In this document: one piece after another, positions 1 through 12,589 of the stretch
Position numbering within the stretch: position 1 is the stretch's first letter
How the letters are laid out: each line of letters starts with the position of its first letter
DNA from: Rhabditoides inermis
Taxonomy: Eukaryota > Nematoda > Chromadorea > Rhabditida > Rhabditidae
Reading direction: 5' to 3'
Assembly: GCA_963966185.1 (NCBI GenBank)
Contig: CAWZYM010000396.1
Location: forward strand, 248,001 to 312,000
DNA: 64,000 bases
Program-made: the position numbers and the translations under genes
The notes under the pieces: model-generated
The model's database searches: none
What the model was told of the DNA's origin: nothing
What the model saw: the letters and a program-made list of their open reading frames with translations, nothing else

Positions 1-204
1 TTAGAAGTAATTCCGGCCCAAACATCTATCAATCCCGTTTTATAAACCATGTTCTGTAAGCTTGTGAAAAGTTATGTGTCGACGTGCGATGGTCACGTAT
101 GGTTTATCCGTAGTGTAATAAATATATCAAATTATAATATGTATGACATGATGCTGAGGGACAGAACATAGAAGTGTGAACGGGAGGAGAAGGAGCGCAT
201 TGGA
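1..204. other. 3' flank of the Shaw channel gene
   Basis: No gene is visible here. It lies just past the stop codon of the minus-strand Shaw gene and probably holds its 3' UTR. Short open frames here are out of frame with anything recognisable. Confidence 0.4.
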
Positions 205-1659
205 CTAGAGAAGGAGAGTGGATATGGAGATCACTTGTTTGTGGTGGAAAAAGAGAAGGCATAGAGGTGTGGCTAGATGAGTGTGTGCGGCGGGCTGTGG
301 TTGTTGTTGTTGTGGTTGACAGCGGGGTGGTCTCGGCGGCGGCGGCGGCCCCGTGCATGCGTCTCGGCCCGTGTCCCCCCGTGCGGTGCCCGCACAGCCG
401 GCTGCTTCACCTGGTCCACCGACAACACCACCGCGCCGCTTCTTCGGCATCTTGGCGCGCGCCTGCGTGTGCGAGTAGTACATGGCAAAGTTGGACACGA
501 TCACCTGAAATGGGGATCGGGATGAATCATGAATTGATCTATGCTGGCCTCCACTCACAGGTACGGGAAGAGCAATAGTGAGCACACCGGCGAGAGCACA
601 GATGGATCCGATGAGACGACCCAGGTAGGTGTGCGGAGTGATGTCGCCATACCCGATGGTTGTCATTGTGACGATCTGAACACGGTTATGGAGATACGGT
701 GATCAAAGTGAAGTACTCACCGCCCACCAGAGTCCTATAGGAATGGACTGGAATTGGTTGTCGGGGTTGATCTCGACTCGCTCAGCGTAGTAGACGAGAG
801 ACGCGAACACAACCACACCCAGTACAAGGAAGAAGACGAGCAGAACTAGCTCTTGTGCCGACGCCCTGGAAGAGAGAGAGTGAGGGGAGGGAGGAAGAGG
901 AAGCGAGAGAAGACGGAAAGAAGGGAGAGTGAGATGAGGAAGGAAAAGGGAAGGAGAAGGAATGAGAGAGAGAGAGAGAGCGAGAGAGAGAGAGAGAGAT
1001 GTACCGGAAGGTGTGCATGAGAATCTGAGACCACTGCTGTGTTGCGTGAGCTTGAAGAGTCGCATAATACGGATGATGGAAAAGAACTCCAGATCCGCAG
1101 ACGCACCTGAATTTAGGATCTCATTCTCTGTACCTGTCTTCATCCCTCTCTCAATTACTCGTTCTCTCTCTCTTCCCGTTCACCTACCCCACATGTTGAC
1201 TAGGAGATCAATGTAGAATGTGAGTGTGGCAATGATGTCGATGAGATTGACTGATTGCTGCAACCTTTCTTGAGTGGCGAGAATTTCATTCCTTCCCTCT
1301 CTCACACAACAACAGTCAAAAGAGAGCTTGTTCCCCACACAACAGAACGTCAATCAGCCAGTATATATAGCATATAACCATTTATTTCCACCTTCTCTCT
1401 CGCGGGAACATATTAGCATTCGTGACTCACCTTGAGATATTGAATCTTTGAGGGACAGCTGATAAATCGTATCACAATCTCTATTGTAAACCACACGTTG
1501 CATAGTGTTTCCACCATCTGCAAAGGATACACAGTGAGCTAAAGTAAAGAAACACACAGAGAGGAGGGAGAGGGAGAGAGATGGAGAGAGGGAGAAAGGG
1601 GGAGGGAGAGGGAGAGAGGGAGAGAGAGGGAGAGAGGAGAGGAGGGAGAGGGAGAGGAG

Positions 1660-1698
<39 letters not shown>

Positions 1699-2342
1699 GC
1701 GTACCATGAATCCTGGATGTGGTCTGGAGTTGGTCTTGTCTAAGCTGTGCGCGGCTGCCGCATACTTGTAGTCGACAGATCGCGTTGTTCGATTCACATT
1801 ACCGATCTGCGAAAAAGAACATTCTAGTATTCGAGTAAGTAAGATTTGCGAAATCAACAAAATACTCTATTGAATTTATAATTTAAAAAAAAGCAAATCG
1901 ACTCACTGATATAATATCCGTATTCTCAATCCGGGATGTGTTTTCAAACAGAATACGAGAATCGCAGTGATGAGAAAGAAGACGGAAATGATGGCTATCA
2001 CCTAGAAATGAAACATGCAAATTAATAACGAAACGAGTATAGGTAAACGGTAAACGGTAAACCCCTTATGAATATGTGTAGGAAAGTATAATCTCACCTT
2101 GGCGCCTGTGGAGCTACTCGGTTCGTCGAATAACCTCCATATCTTTGGTTTGAGTCTCTGCCAGGGGGACAGGGAATCATTATGGAAGTCGTCTTCCCAC
2201 CCGAATCGCTTGTACAACTCCTGCAACAACAACACCCTCAACAAGGAAACCATGCAAAGAAAGACTCACGAATCCGTCGTTCTGCGCTCCGTCTCGATGT
2301 CGAGCTTGTCGAGTGTTTGTAGAACCTGATTAGTCGAATGGG

Positions 2343-2383
<41 letters not shown>

Positions 2384-3023
2384 TGGAACGAACCTCTTGC
2401 GTGTCTCTCGTGCCGGATAGCGTCATCCAACAGCACGGCTCACACTCATTCGAATCAAGTCCCCAGTACTGCAATTCACCATGCAAATGATTCCCCTCTC
2501 TCTCTCTCCTCCCTCTCTCGCACCTTTAGTTCCTCTTCGAATAGCGGACCACACACGTCGAGCGGATAGTGCAGCTTACCCGTGCGATAATAATTGAGAA
2601 TCTGAGCGAATACACCGGGATGCCTGAACGGAGGTGATGAGGGCAATTGGGCAACTGCGATTCGAGACGCGCGGCTCACCTATCAAAGAAATATTCATTG
2701 AGCACAAGGGTCATAGTTGGCTAAGTTGGTCGTGAGGCGCGACAGCCTGCAAATGGAGAGGATCGGAGAAGCAGGAGGAGAAGGAGCAGCGACTCACCTG
2801 GTGGCGGGTATCTTCTTGAGTGTGTGCTTGTATGTCTCGTGTCGCACGCCGACCGCGACGTTGAGTATGATGCGATACTCGCTGTCCATCACAGGTAATC
2901 TGAACGAGGCAAGCGTGACAGGAGACGCAGTCGCGAGAGAACGGATGCCTATACCGCGCACACATCCCAGCCTGCTACTGCACATTTCCGGTCGAGTAGC
3001 GAGTAGCCAGAGAGAGAGGAGAG

Positions 3024-3076
<53 letters not shown>

Positions 3077-3749
3077 GAGAGAGAGGGGGGATGCGAGATG
3101 AGATGAGATGCGCTTGCGCGGCCGCCACCCGCACACCGCAATCACACTATGAAACACTACGCAATAGGCAATCTGCATAAAACACGAGAGAGCGGAACAA
3201 ATTAATGCGGCGATTGCCCGCTCGGGGTAATGGAGAGAAGGAGCGAAAGGGAGAGATAGCGAAGGGAATTAGGCGGGCGACTCGGGACTACTGTGGAACG
3301 GCAGAGAGAGGGGGAGGAGGGCGATTGATCGGACTGTTGGAGTAGAGGTTATGTGTTGCGGGTTGTGGGTGAGAGAAGCGGTGTGGCGGAGGAGGAGAGA
3401 CGAGGGGAGGAGGGGGAGAGGGGGGGAAGGTGGTCGGATTGCATTACACGGCACACGGCAGAGGGCGAAAGGGTGTTTCGAGTCGAGTAGAGTGACAATC
3501 ACACGACACTTGCCCCCCTCCCTGCCAATGAGAGAGAGAGACAGAGAGAGACAGAGAGAGACAGAGACAGAGAGACACGGTGACTATGAGAGCATGTCTG
3601 CATGTCACTCCACGCTCGCATACACGAACAATCCGATGCGACTTCCGCGAAAATGCGGCACTCATATCTAATTATTGACTCTCAAATGAGTCAAATGGAG
3701 AGACTGAAGAACAATCGACGAGCGGGAACTCTCAAATAAGAGAAAAGGG

Positions 3750-3818
<69 letters not shown>

Positions 3819-4609
3819 AATAGGACGACCACTGCATAATAATCTATATGCTATATCGTGTGATGGTAGATATACGCCGAGGACAGGAGAAACTCTGCTA
3901 TTAGAACTGCATTCCTCTATCTTCCTTTGTGTCCGCATTTGCATGCTAGGGTCTAGGGGGAAGCAGTGTGCGCACTTTGAATGCTGTGCTCTCTGATTCA
4001 ATTTGTCGACTCCTCTACCTCCCCTTTCTGCTATTTTTTATGCAACTCTTTCCAGATTCGAACGCGATTCATGGCGTAAACGCCGATTCCGCTACACTAT
4101 TTATGAAACGGAATTAGTGCCGCTGACGGCTGACGAAGAGAGATTGGGTGGAGGAGAAGGAGAGAAAGAGAGAAAGAGAGCGTTTATGAAAACATTCAAA
4201 GACCTCGCAGTGGCACTCTCGAACGCAAAAACGATCACAATAAACCGATGTCTGATGGCGCTGCGAACGTGTGTATGTGTGTGGATGGGAGTGAGAGAGG
4301 GAGAAGGAGAGATGGGATATGAGGATCAGGAGAAGATGCATCAGATGACCTACCCGTCGTCGCGACGTCTCCTATACATGGACATCTCGAGAAGGGGGAG
4401 AAGATGGGAGGGCTGTACTCACACGTCGAGTGCAGGTGACAAAAGGTGGCTATGTGTCCTCTCCTCTCCCCAATAATGCCATGTTTCCGTGGCAGCGCAT
4501 TTGTGATTTGGAAAGGACAAAAAGACTGATCACAGCTCGGCCCGCCAGCCACACAAAAGCCGCGCGAGAGCCCCCCGATCGAGTGAGATGAGAAGAGAAC
4601 GTGAGAGAC

Positions 4610-4656
<47 letters not shown>

Positions 4657-6089
4657 TTCCTTCAATCGACTGCCAACAACACAATAATAATCGTGTAAAT
4701 TCCCCAGTGTGAACGGAAAATGAGCGGGAGAGTAGGACTATATTATAGAAAGAGAAAGAGGTAACTAAGTTGTCATCCGATTCGCTATTCTCGCATTAGA
4801 CGCGAGTAACATGATACATGTGTACAAATACAAATTGAACACAGCAGCGGCAGTCGGTAGATGGTGTACAGTTTGCACCAGATCGGCAGTCTGGATGTCT
4901 GAATGGGAGAAAAAAAAAAAAGAAAAAAAGGGAATCTCATTGCGTTTTATGACAAGTCGCCTCGAAAACAGTCTCAGTGCTTTGTTGTTGTATTGCCGAC
5001 GAGAATGGGGAATGAAGGAACAGAGGAAAAGGGAGTGACTCGGTGATACGCATTAGAGACACTCATTCCATCTGCAACTACCACATAAATAGTAGTAGAC
5101 GGGACCGAGGGAAGAGTGAGAGAGAGATGCAATGGAAACAACCCAATTTGAACATTGTCGCAAATCGAATGATGTTGATGACCAAAATATCGTTTTTTCG
5201 TGCTATACGCTTTCTCCTTTTTTTGATTCGCTCACTCAGACAAGAGAACTTAACATAAACAGACGATCTAGTGAAGTAGAGGAAGTAGAGAGGGGAAAGG
5301 CGGAAAGGAAAGGAAGCGACAATTGTGAATTGTGGCTCACCCACAATTGACTGCTGTTTCATGCGGGATGGGTGCATGGTGAAAGGCTAAAAAGAGTAAA
5401 CAGTCATATATAACATTGCACTTCAATTCGGCCACAATTGACCCGACGACGCCTGACTAAATGAAGTCCACGCTCACTCTCGCACTCACTCACTCCCACT
5501 ATCTCACCGCTACAAGACGGCTAATCGAAGAAGTTGCAATTACAACCGCAAGCGGATAGAAGTGGAGACTGGAGAAACGACTACGTTATTAGACATGTAC
5601 GCGAAATTAGCTTTTTAAGAAGAATGGTGGAGTATAGGTGCAGGAGATAGCATGTAACAATAAGAGAGCAGAGAGAGCGCTAGAGGGGAGGAGCCGGCCG
5701 GGCGGGTTATGAGGGAGGAGGGATGAAAGGGCAATGATATCAGCTGCACAATTATACATTCTTTCCCGAATTGTTCTGAACAGAGACCTAGGATATGTGG
5801 TGAATAATACGGCTGGAGAAGAGAGGAAACGTGAAAGCAGGCCACACAGCTACTCGTATGCATGGCTTTTGTATTTCTTCATTCTATTTCGTCTCTCGAA
5901 ACTCGAAAGAGAGAAAGAGAGAGGGGAAGCCAGAGAAGAACTAACTATATTCAAGTAGGATGCGGCCTATCTTCACCCGGGAAGAAGAAGGAAGAAGGAA
6001 GTCGAGTATATACCTGTATGAAGATCCTCCATTAGGAGTGTGGCTGAGAGGACTGTCACAATTCGCCTCTCGCTTCATAGAATAGTCAC
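205..6089 (-). CDS. Shaw-type (Kv3, EGL-36-like) voltage-gated K+ channel, frame-disrupted in this sequence
   Basis: Voltage-gated potassium channel subunit of the plasma membrane. Conserved blocks occur in order on the minus strand: T1 tetramerisation domain (exons 2798-2899, 2680-2746, 2524-2623, 2394-2468), linker (2270-2325, 2098-2220), S1 (1907-2001), a glycosylatable S1-S2 loop with NRT (1705-1806), S2 (to 1517), S3 (about 1188-1270), S4 with spaced basic residues (about 1008-1105), S5 (about 722-868), the pore with TTIGYGD and PVP in S6 (about 562-676), and a proline-rich tail (205-504). A 76-base exon at 6014-6089 splices in frame to 2899 and supplies a candidate start at 6078. Splice sites are good, but the conserved frame breaks at about 2704-2708, at the 2270/2220 junction, within 1907-2001 and at about 1020-1027. 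Either the assembly has indels or the gene is decaying. Family assignment is sure; integrity is not. Confidence 0.85.
1570..1692. repeat. (GA)n microsatellite in a Shaw intron
   Basis: Interrupted GGGAGA/GA array. Similar tracts occur at about 962-998, 2346-2381, 3004-3085, 3750-3815, 4608-4650, 6409-6452, 37119-37175, 45795-45860, 46681-46757, 48070-48140, 48441-48478, 48617-48655, 49599-49648, 50847-50900, 52004-52033, 52692-52762 and 53429-53480. All lie in introns or intergenic DNA. Confidence 0.85.
2900..6013 (-). other. Large first intron of the Shaw gene, rich in (GA)n
   Basis: About 3.1 kb between the 5' exon (6014-6089) and the T1 exon. It holds several (GA)n tracts (about 3004-3085, 3750-3815, 4608-4650) and purine-rich sequence. 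I see no other gene. Large first introns in nematode channel genes often hold regulatory elements; that role here is inference. Confidence 0.5.
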
Positions 6090-6403
6090 CTGAAATGAAT
6101 GGTTTCTCGTGATGAGAGCAGTAGGGAAACGCGACTTTGTAAAGTTGGTTTCAATGTTGTTTCCACTATGTTGGTTGGATGTGGCTATCGCACATCCATA
6201 CAAGTGAAATGCTATTGGTCTGGAACTGGACGGAGGATAGAAGATAGAGGAGAGGGAAACGAGCGATTATACAACTTGACGCAAGAACGCGTCTGCCACG
6301 GGTTTGGACGTGATTTGACGACTGTACGAATACACGGTTTTCTTGTTGTTACATTTCAGAAAGTGAAACTCTTATGATCATAGTTCAGCGAGTGAGAGAG
6401 AAG

Positions 6404-6455
<52 letters not shown>

Positions 6456-6850
6456 GTAAGAGAATGCATTCCAGCTTTTCGCTCCGTAATTGGGAGAAGA
6501 CGCGCTGTGGAAACACGCGCAGTTTTTGCGGGGCGATTCTCGATTTTTCAGGTTTTCTTCGGCTTGTATCGTGGTTGCCGGTCGGGTCTCGCAATAGCCA
6601 GTGCGGATCTCTCTGGCTCTGCCCCTCCCGCCCACGCATTCTCTCACACTCGCTCTAACCGTAGCCCACCTATGAAATCATCCACCCCCTCTAAGGTCAG
6701 GTTTTCCCTTGACCGTGAAACATCCTGACACCCTGTCTCGGCGGCGGCCCTCCCTCGCGCCCGGTCTCTCTCCCATCTCTCTGTCTCTCTCTCCCTGCCT
6801 TCCCCGGATCGTATCAGAGGACGCCCCCTCAGCACTGTCATTCCGCAACC
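6090..6850. other. Divergent intergenic region between Shaw and the TSP1 gene
   Basis: No supported gene. It contains a (GA)n tract at about 6409-6452. Lying between divergent starts, it probably holds promoters for both neighbours, but no defined motif was recognised. Confidence 0.4.
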
Positions 6851-9031
6851 ATGCTCGCCGCTGTTCTGCTCTTCTCCTCACTCGCCCTTCTCGGTCAGTC
6901 TCACTATCCTCTCACTCACACACCCTCACTCCCACGCACTCACTAGAGGGCGCCTATGCACAGCAGCTCATGCCGATAACACGTATTGCTATTGTCGAGG
7001 CGAAATGTGGCTAACACAATCGGTTTTGTAGTTGGCCAGATGCATTGACTGTCGCCGGCTAGAGATTGTACTGTAGGCAGGCTCTATAGATCTATATTGT
7101 TTTACGCGATCTATATTGTTTTACGGATTAGAACTTGCGGGAGAGGCTGGCTGATAAAATCGGAATGACCTTGCGGGCGCGCAAAATATAGAGCATATCT
7201 TGAGACAAATATGGGATAGCGACACACGGAAGAGTGCATATGCAAATGCGCGGTAGAGAAAAGGAAACGGAATCATATAAGGCCGTCTCTACAACGAGGT
7301 AGAGGCATAGAGAGAGAGGAGGATAGGGAGAGAGAGACATTGGAAGGGACATCATTCATGCAGACGACAAGCATGAAATGCGATGCCAATTATGAGCGTG
7401 GTAGGCAGGCGGGGATGAAGGGGAAAGTGGGGGAGAAGGAGCAGGAGGAGCAGGTGAAGGAGAAGAAGATGTGGAGGGGGAGGAGTAGAGGATGCGCAGG
7501 ATAAGAACGCAATCAATGCACGTCGGTCAGACGTGGAGCTGACATGTGTCAGCCGTGCACGTTTCAGTCGGTTCGAAGAGAGGGAGGGAAGTAGGGAGAG
7601 AGGAGGGAGAGGGAGTGAGAGAGAGACACACCTTCCCTTATTACCACACACTAAGTGGGCACGCTGTAAGCAATTGCCTTTGTTTCGCCTGACTGCGTGA
7701 GAGAACTGAAAAGATAGAAGGAATGGATTGACGTGATGGGATTTCAGACGCCTCGCCGGTCGTCGTCTCGATCGCCAGCGACAGCAGCGGGGTGAGTGGG
7801 GGCAGAGGTGTGAAGGAGGAAGAGGGGGAGGGGGATGGGTCCGACCCGCCCCGTCAACACACTAGCCTCAGATTCACTTACGCGCACGTTGAATGAGTGG
7901 CATTGAGGGAGGGGGAAGTATAGGAGGGATGAATATGCAGGAGAAGCGCCCGCCCTCCTAATGAGACACGCATTCAGAGCCTCCACCTCGGACCGTACGA
8001 TCGCACCCGGTTCGACCTCGTCGAAGAGTTCCACCCACTCGCCACCGCCACCGCCGCCAGAGGTGCGCGGAGAGAGAGAGGGGAGAGAGGAGAGAGAGAG
8101 AGAGAGACAGAGAGAAAGGGGGAGGGATAGAGAGGTGAAAGGGGAGTGGATGGGATGAAGGATTGGGAGAGTACTGTAGCCCGTTGCAGGAGCTGTGCTG
8201 CGCGCTGCTGGAGTGAAGAACATTCGGGACAAGGACATTGATGGAAAGATCGAGCTGGAGAACCGCGAGAAGAGTTCGGAGGGTAAGTAGAGAGTGAAAG
8301 AGAGTAAAATAGAGAGGGGGGAGGAAGGGGAGTGGAGGGCTCTGGCATGATATCTCCTCTCTCTCCATTGACACGATTCGAGGGAATAATGCATGAGGAG
8401 CGTCGTCGGAACGTCGTCTCCCACAATGCACAAATCACTCATTACGAACGCGGCCCCCTCCTCCTATGAAACACGCGCGCGCGTCGCGTGTCCATACTAT
8501 CCACTCCTTTTTACACCGTTTCGGATTCATATAATGTCGGTGGGCGGATGAAGAGAGGGACAAGTTTCTATGGCTACGATGGTATGGTGGGTGGCGTGGG
8601 ATAGCAAGCAGTGGCAGGTCGCTACAAATGAGGGGGTAGCCAAGCCCCGGTAACGGCAACAATAACACATCTTGTAATTCGCATCTTGTTGTCGTTGAGC
8701 GGATTGATAGGCGTGTTTGAGGAGTGGCAGCTCCTTCGGGTCACTGGCTCGAGTGGACCTCGTGGGGCGCGTGCGTGAACGGAGAGCGCAGCCGGTACCG
8801 CGCGTGCGTGTCGTTCCGCGCCGGACGCCGCGACGCGTGCAAGGGAGAGAGCAAGCAGACCGAGAAGTGCAACGTCGTCGTCCCCGAGGACGCCCACCGC
8901 TCCCAGTTCACAGAGGACCCCTGGACCATCGAGAAGGTGAGAAGGACTGCCTTCTCTCCACACACTCATCCTTTCCATTTCAGGAGATCGTGACTGGTAT
9001 CGAGGACGCTATCGCGAACGAGGATCAGTAG
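6851..9031 (+). CDS. Secreted protein with one thrombospondin type-1 repeat
   Basis: Six exons join in one frame: 6851-6893, 7748-7791, 7978-8062, 8190-8282, 8731-8936 and 8984-9031, giving a 172-residue protein. Residues 1 to about 15 form a hydrophobic signal peptide (MLAAVLLFSSLALLG). The exon at 8731-8936 encodes a compact TSP1 module: two overlapping WxxW motifs (HWLEWTSWGAC), then an RSRYRAC segment and a C-terminal cysteine pair. WxxW tryptophans are typical C-mannosylation sites, and such modules bind extracellular matrix or glycans. The remaining exons are not recognisable. An AATAAA lies at 9149-9154, about 120 bases past the stop. Secretion and TSP1 assignment are well supported; the partner is unknown. 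Confidence 0.85.
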
Positions 9032-9502
9032 ACGATGTCTCGTCATCTCTTCCCTCCTCTCTTTTCTCCCTCAATCAACCACTGATCTTTGATGTGTAAT
9101 AGTGCGTGTTTGTGATTCGAATTGATGATGATATGATGATGTCATACTAATAAATGAGTTTTATTCTTTGAAACACAGGTCAGTCGCACTTCTAGAGAGC
9201 TCGGCGAGAGAGAAATAAATCAGCTGTCAGCAGCGCGGATTTTGAGGTTGTTTTGCATGGAGAACTGGGCTGTGCCATGCGTGTCTGCGCTCTCTGACGA
9301 GATGCGTGCTGCGAGATGCTCTCTCGCGTGTGTTGTGTGTAAAGGGGGACTTCTAGGACTCCCGTGAGAGCGCGGACATCACAGAAAACGTCGATTCAGC
9401 TGCTGTTTGATAGTAATTTCGCGCTCAATCGCTCTCCTCATAATTCCTCCCTATATCATTTTCCTCAACTCTTTACTCCCTCAACCTCGCTTCTCTTGTC
9501 AG
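9032..9502. other. 3' flank of the TSP1 gene up to the transposon
   Basis: Contains the polyadenylation signal at 9149-9154 and about 350 bases with no recognisable gene before the transposon target site. Confidence 0.45.
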
Positions 9503-9505
9503 TTA

Positions 9506-9740
9506 AGGCCCGTCCAGACTAAACGCAAACGCGAACGCAGAACCAAACGCACGACCAAAATTGAAACGCGAGCGTTTCACAAAACGCCGCTCGGGAATGA
9601 AACGCGAACGCAAACGCGCGATGTGTTCAGACCAAACGCGCGCGTTTTTGTCGCGTTTGCGTTTGCGTTTCGTACCCGGCGTCTGCGTTCATCGAGATTC
9701 AACTTCGATGAACGCTGGATTATGAGCGTTTCATTCACTC
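9506..9740. repeat. Left terminal inverted repeat and subterminal AAACGC repeats
   Basis: After the 27-base terminal inverted repeat, the hexamer AAACGC or its complement GCGTTT recurs many times in both orientations to about 9740. The right end (about 12590-12716) has the same motif. Such subterminal arrays are commonly binding sites for the transposon's own DNA-binding protein; that assignment here is inference. Confidence 0.8.
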
Positions 9741-9823
9741 CAAGTTCAACATCTGTTTTGATTTGTAGTATTTGTTGTTGTTTTTTTGTTTATTTTATCG
9801 ATATTTTTGATTTTTATTTTAAG

Positions 9824-11061
9824 ATGCGGCCGCCAGATCGAAATCACATACTGCGTGTACTTCTGGATGTCTATTGTATGCTGCTGAATGTGACTGCTCA
9901 ACTGTCGACCCGACTGTATGTTCGCGATCCCCATGTGCCCTTCCTAGACACACGATTCCGCGTTTTCGATGAGTACATGCTCTCTCGCTCGCCTGCCGAC
10001 TTTCTGGAGTACACTCGATTCACCATCTCCGAGTTTGAGGATCTGCTGTCGCTACTTGCTCCTTCCCTTTCTCATCCACTGACGCATCGTGCTCCCATAT
10101 CTGCTCGCCACCGCCTTGCCATATACTGTACCTTCACTGGGTTCGCAACATCATTCCGTCAAGTAGCTCATCAGTATTGCTGCGGAACTTCCACTGTCGT
10201 TGGAATCGTGCACGAAGTTGCCGTTGCCATAATCACGAACATTTCTTCTATTGCATTCAAGCCCATCACTGCTCAGTCTCTAGCCGACAGCGCGTCTGGA
10301 TTCCTGCATAATTGGCAACACCCGCGATGCGTTGCCGCCGTCGACGGAAAACATTTCGCACTCATCCGTCCTCCCAACTCTGGCAGTACTTACTATAACT
10401 ACAAGAACTACTATAGTATTGTGTTACTGGCTGTTGTGGACTCGTCATACAGATTCATATTGTTCGATCTTGGAGCGCCGGGACGAGGCAGTGATGCAGG
10501 CATCTACCTCAAGAGTCAAGTCAGGACCGCTATCGAAGCAGCCTCAAGAAACCTATTCCCACCAGCAGCTCCTCTCGGAAACTCCGGGATCGTCCCGTTT
10601 CACGTTGCAGCAGACTCAGGATTCGCTCTCAAGCCACACATGATGCGCCCATATTCTCAGGCCGACTCCGCTTCAAACCGCAAATCTTGTCATTTCAATG
10701 CCTGCTTCTCTCGCGCACGACAGGCAGTCGAAGACTCTTTCGGAATCCTCGTATCCCGTTTTCGTCAACTCGGGCAGACAATGACCTTACAACCAGACTA
10801 CGCCATCACACTCATCCTGTCAGCAATGGTTAGTTCACATTTGATTTCGATGTTTACATTGGTAATTTTTGTCAATTTCAGGCTCTTCACAACTGCCTCA
10901 TCGAGTCGTGCGATAGACAGACTGTGCTCACGCGCTTCCCTCCTCTTGTTGTTCCCCGTCAGATCAACCCCGCACCTGGCAGACCTGGCCACACACAGAC
11001 AGGGAAGATTTATCGAGACCGACTTCGCCACTTCTTCTCAGAGCGTGATAATGTCAACTGA
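9824..11061 (+). CDS. PIF/Harbinger transposase (DDE_Tnp_4 type)
   Basis: Cuts and re-joins transposon DNA. Two exons, 9824-10828 and 10882-11061, give a 394-residue protein starting MRPPDRNH. The longer open frame reaching back to 9407 begins outside the terminal repeat, so 9824 is preferred (9722 is possible). Catalytic blocks are visible: first Asp in AAVDGKH, second Asp in VAADSGF, and Glu in AVEDSFGIL. The conserved ALHNCLI follows and is completed exactly by the splice at 10828/10882. An upstream helix-turn-helix-like stretch (AIYCTFTGFATSFRQVA) fits the family. An AATAAA is at 11080-11085. No stop or frameshift was seen, so the protein looks functional. Confidence 0.93.
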
Positions 11062-11272
11062 ACACATTACATGTTGTTGAATAAATTTTATTGTAACAAG
11101 ATTCTCATAACAATATGATCCAACAAAAAAGAATAAACGAGGAAAACAAACGAGGGAGGATGAAGGGACTACTCACATATGGGATCAATCACGAAAAGCA
11201 CTCGTGGGACATTCACAGACTCGTATCGGGTTAAAAAAAGATATACTTGCTTGATCTAGGTGACAATGAGAC

Positions 11273-12375
11273 TCACGAGGTGGCGACCTTCAAACGGTCG
11301 ACCTCATCCTCAATCTCCTGGGCGAGCGTGGTGATGCGGCGGCAGAACGTATTCGCTTTAGTTTCCGAAAACGCCTGGAGGTCGTGCATCGCAATCTTGA
11401 GCTGCTCGACTGAAACATACAAATTTTAGAAAATAAACAACAATTCAAATTATAAACTCACTCGCTGCGGTACGTCGAGACGGGATATCAATGACCAGCG
11501 GCGTGAGCGACTTGGCCAGACCATCGACCTTCTCGAAACCTGTGACACCTCTCATGTTATCAAAACAAATATCAATTCTTACCATTCTCGAGAACAGCCG
11601 ACAAAGTATGACGAGGGCGCTTCGAGTTGTTCGGCTCCGTTCGATGGTTCTGGAAGAGACTGCGCTTGGCCCCCACGTTAGACACGGACTGCCGTGGGGT
11701 AGACGTATCCACGGCGGGGGTTGCAGCCGGTGAGACATCAACAACGATGAGATCATCATCCTACAATAAAATATGTATTCCTTCAATCTCTGATAAGAAA
11801 AAGATTAAACTTACATTCTGCATACTCGCGGGATCGTCATGAAGCAGCGAGTGCGGCTCGCCATTGATCACCTGGTGCAGGTCTCCATCGAACGAAACCC
11901 TGGGCCTGAATTCACCCATTTAACATATGTAACCAATAGAACATGAAATACTCACTGAGCCGGATCTTCAGGCAGAAGGAATTCCATCTGCCGCATGTGC
12001 ACCCAAGGTTCGGCGGTAAGATCGGCACGGCCAGAACCAGTGGTCGGCAGCTTCTTGAGCTTCTTCATGAACAGATCCCGCGCGTTTTTCCAAACTGCAC
12101 CGCAACGTTCACCTGAAAAACTTCCGTTCAATTTAAAACATCCACACAAAAATCTCACCTGATATGTCATGCGCGCACTCGTTCTTAACCCTGATGGAGA
12201 TGTCGTGGAAGAGCTTGTTACGTAGGGTCTTGTCCGGGTAGCTCGCGTGAGAGAGGTCGTAAAGTTCCTCCCTCTCACTAACAGCATCGATGATGAGAGA
12301 GCGGACGTCTGTCGGAACTGCCTCATCCCTTACCGCCCTGGCCGCCTTGACAGGTTTCGTCTCTCCTTTCACCAT
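11273..12375 (-). CDS. MADF/Myb-like accessory protein of the Harbinger element
   Basis: PIF/Harbinger elements carry a second gene whose DNA-binding product assists the transposase. Six exons on the minus strand join in frame from MVKGETKPVK at 12375 to a stop at 11275-11273. The N-terminal part (12159-12375 plus 11956-12112) resembles a MADF domain: a YDLSHASYPDK stretch, then WKNARDLFMKKLKKL. The middle is polar and low in complexity. The last exon encodes an amphipathic, probably coiled-coil tail (about 11273-11410). The gene faces the transposase, with about 210 bases between the two stops. Type of domain is moderately sure; identity as the second Harbinger gene is well supported by position inside the terminal repeats. 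Confidence 0.85.
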
Positions 12376-12589
12376 CTTATAACACCCTGAAAAAGATGTA
12401 AGACATTATCTTGATGTTTGATAATAAACATAACTAAACAATACATAAACAACAACAAAACATTAACAACAACAACAACAACAAAGTAACATCATCATAA
12501 AACTATATTTGCGCAACTTGAGTAATTCGCGCAATTATGTTTGCAGCGCTTTCACTTTTCGCGCGGGCAACGTTTGTTCAATCGCCAGG

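Noticed and set aside
2270..2397. Alternative in-frame splice of the Shaw linker using a donor at GAGGTTC/gttcca
   Set aside because: It keeps the frame but replaces the conserved LDxLDIETE linker by unrelated basic residues, so the frame-shift view fits the family better.
6374..6658. Arg-Glu-rich open frames around (GA)n tracts here and at many other sites
   Set aside because: GA repeats give endless RE/ER or SL/LS frames on both strands; no domain, start context or splice logic supports them.
7086..7126. Tandem repeat of ctatattgttttacg inside TSP1 intron 1
   Set aside because: Only two short units; explained by simple slippage with no further structure.
9407..9823. N-terminal extension of the transposase open frame
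   Set aside because: It begins outside the transposon and crosses the terminal repeat, so it is chance reading through AAACGC repeats; the start at 9824 (or 9722) is used instead.
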